Assembly (NCBI GenBank): GCA_963580285.1
Contig: OY757010.1
Location: forward strand, 64,502,406 to 64,566,405
DNA from: Lucinisca nassula
Taxonomy: Eukaryota; Mollusca; Bivalvia; Lucinida; Lucinidae
Length of the DNA: 64,000 nucleotides
Direction: 5' to 3'
Translations under genes and position numbers: made by a program
Shown: positions 63,448-64,000 of the stretch, one piece after another
Position numbering within the stretch: position 1 is the stretch's first letter
Layout: each line of letters opens with the position of its first letter
Notes under the pieces: model-generated
Seen by the model: only the letters and a program-made list of their open reading frames with translations
What the model was told of the DNA's origin: nothing
Databases searched by the model: none

Positions 63448-64000
63448 TGTTTGTTTGTTTGTTTGTTTGATGTATAACGTCCCCATCAACACTATATAGG
63501 TCATTTTGGAGACGTTGCTTCCAATTTTGTGGGATTTTTACCCGAAATTAAGACGAAAAGACATCTCAAGTATGGCGCCCCCGCCCATAGGGGCTTGAAG
63601 AAATATATGGGCTGCATGATGCTTCCACGCAGAGCTGAATCCGGCCCGCACACTAGTACTGGTAAACCGCTTAGAGGATCTAAGCCTGTCCAGGAACCGC
63701 GGTGCGAGGCGGATCGTCCATGCTAATAAACTCTATTGGTTTCATTGGGCGACAGGGCTTGAGATGTCATTTCATCTCATTGTCCGGTCGAAGTCCCACA
63801 AAATTGGAAGCACGTCCCCAAAATGACCTTTACAGTGTTGACGGGGACGTAAAACCTCAAATCAAAGAAACAAACATCCCAATCCCTGTAGCCAAATGAA
63901 ACCAATAGGGTTTATAAGCATGGACTGTCCGACTCGAACCGCTTTGCCTGGGCAGGCTTAGATCCACTAAGCGGTTTACCCGTAGATTCAGCTCTGCGTG
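63448..64000 (-). mobile_element. SINE-A split by a second SINE-A
   Basis: The minus-strand copy starts with its tail at 63448 ('TTTGATGTATAACGTCCCC') up to 'GACATCTCAAG' (63575) and resumes at ~63880 ('CCTGTAGCCAAATGAAACC'), running off the window. Confidence 0.85.
63576..63878 (+). mobile_element. Young SINE-A inserted in another SINE-A
   Basis: Full-length + copy 'GGCGCCCCCGCCCATAGGGG' to 'GTTGACGGGGACGTAAAAC', nearly identical to 10965-11275. Confidence 0.88.

Larger units (their letters stand above)
61815..64000 (+). other. MCT intron 3, start only
   Basis: From donor GTAAGA to the window edge. SINE-B lies only 20 bp past the donor. No further exon seen. Confidence 0.7.

Overview
The window is animal nuclear DNA. 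It is AT-rich and intron-rich, with almost no coding sequence and a dense, deeply nested load of mobile elements. The mixture (Penelope-like retroelements, tRNA-headed SINEs, Helentron-like elements with ~146-bp internal repeats, a marine-invertebrate type mariner, Polinton relatives) fits a mollusc, most likely a bivalve. That identification is an inference from repeat content.

Host gene. The only host gene I can support is a monocarboxylate transporter (SLC16/MCT family) on the + strand. It is seen as three consecutive coding exons at 21113-21386, 40444-40560 and 61671-61814. All three splice donors are GTAAG-type and all introns are phase 1. The joined exons give the N-terminal ~178 residues (cytosolic tail, TM1 to the start of TM4). 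Introns 1 and 2 are about 19 and 21 kb and consist mostly of transposons. The rest of the gene lies beyond the right edge.

Layout. 1-10 kb: a Helentron/HINE-like element (408-1965 and 9547-10167) is split by a 7.57-kb Polinton-like element (1972-9540) with ~0.9-kb terminal inverted repeats and a 6-bp target duplication. 10-21 kb: SINEs, MITEs and two HINE-like elements, one with a ~17-copy 145-bp array. 21-40 kb (intron 1): a rearranged cluster of Penelope-like elements (PLEs, reverse transcriptase plus GIY-YIG), a hammerhead ribozyme motif at 31998-32041, and a dead mariner at 32791-34100. 40-61 kb (intron 2): a ~10.5-kb element bounded by ~66-bp inverted repeats (41776-52248) and filled with tandem arrays that echo its own termini, then a 5.64-kb near-perfect palindrome (54667-60308). 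The palindrome is bounded by a 6-bp target duplication and carries, in each arm, an adenain-like cysteine protease gene and a 125-aa companion gene. 61-64 kb: exon 3 and more SINEs and MITEs.

Most exciting object. The palindrome at 54667-60308 shares its terminal sequence (AGTAGTA-GGGG) and 6-bp target duplication with the 1972-9540 element. I read it as a 'snap-back' Polinton/Maverick: one end of a virus-like element duplicated head to head around a 26-nt centre, lacking polymerase, integrase, ATPase and capsid genes, and inserted as a unit.

Names used below. SINE-A: ~280-310 bp, head near 'GGGGCTTGAAGAAAT', tail 'GACGGGGACGTTAAAC'. SINE-B and SINE-C: tRNA-like heads. SINE-D: tRNA-like head and GAAA tail. 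MITE-1: hairpin with 'GGGTACTCGTTAGAACC'. MITE-3: 'CAAACAGTGTAGATCC' palindromes. MITE-4 and MITE-5: other hairpin families. PLE 3' region: the non-coding block that follows the PLE reverse transcriptase and ends in 'TTTACTTCTACTTT'.
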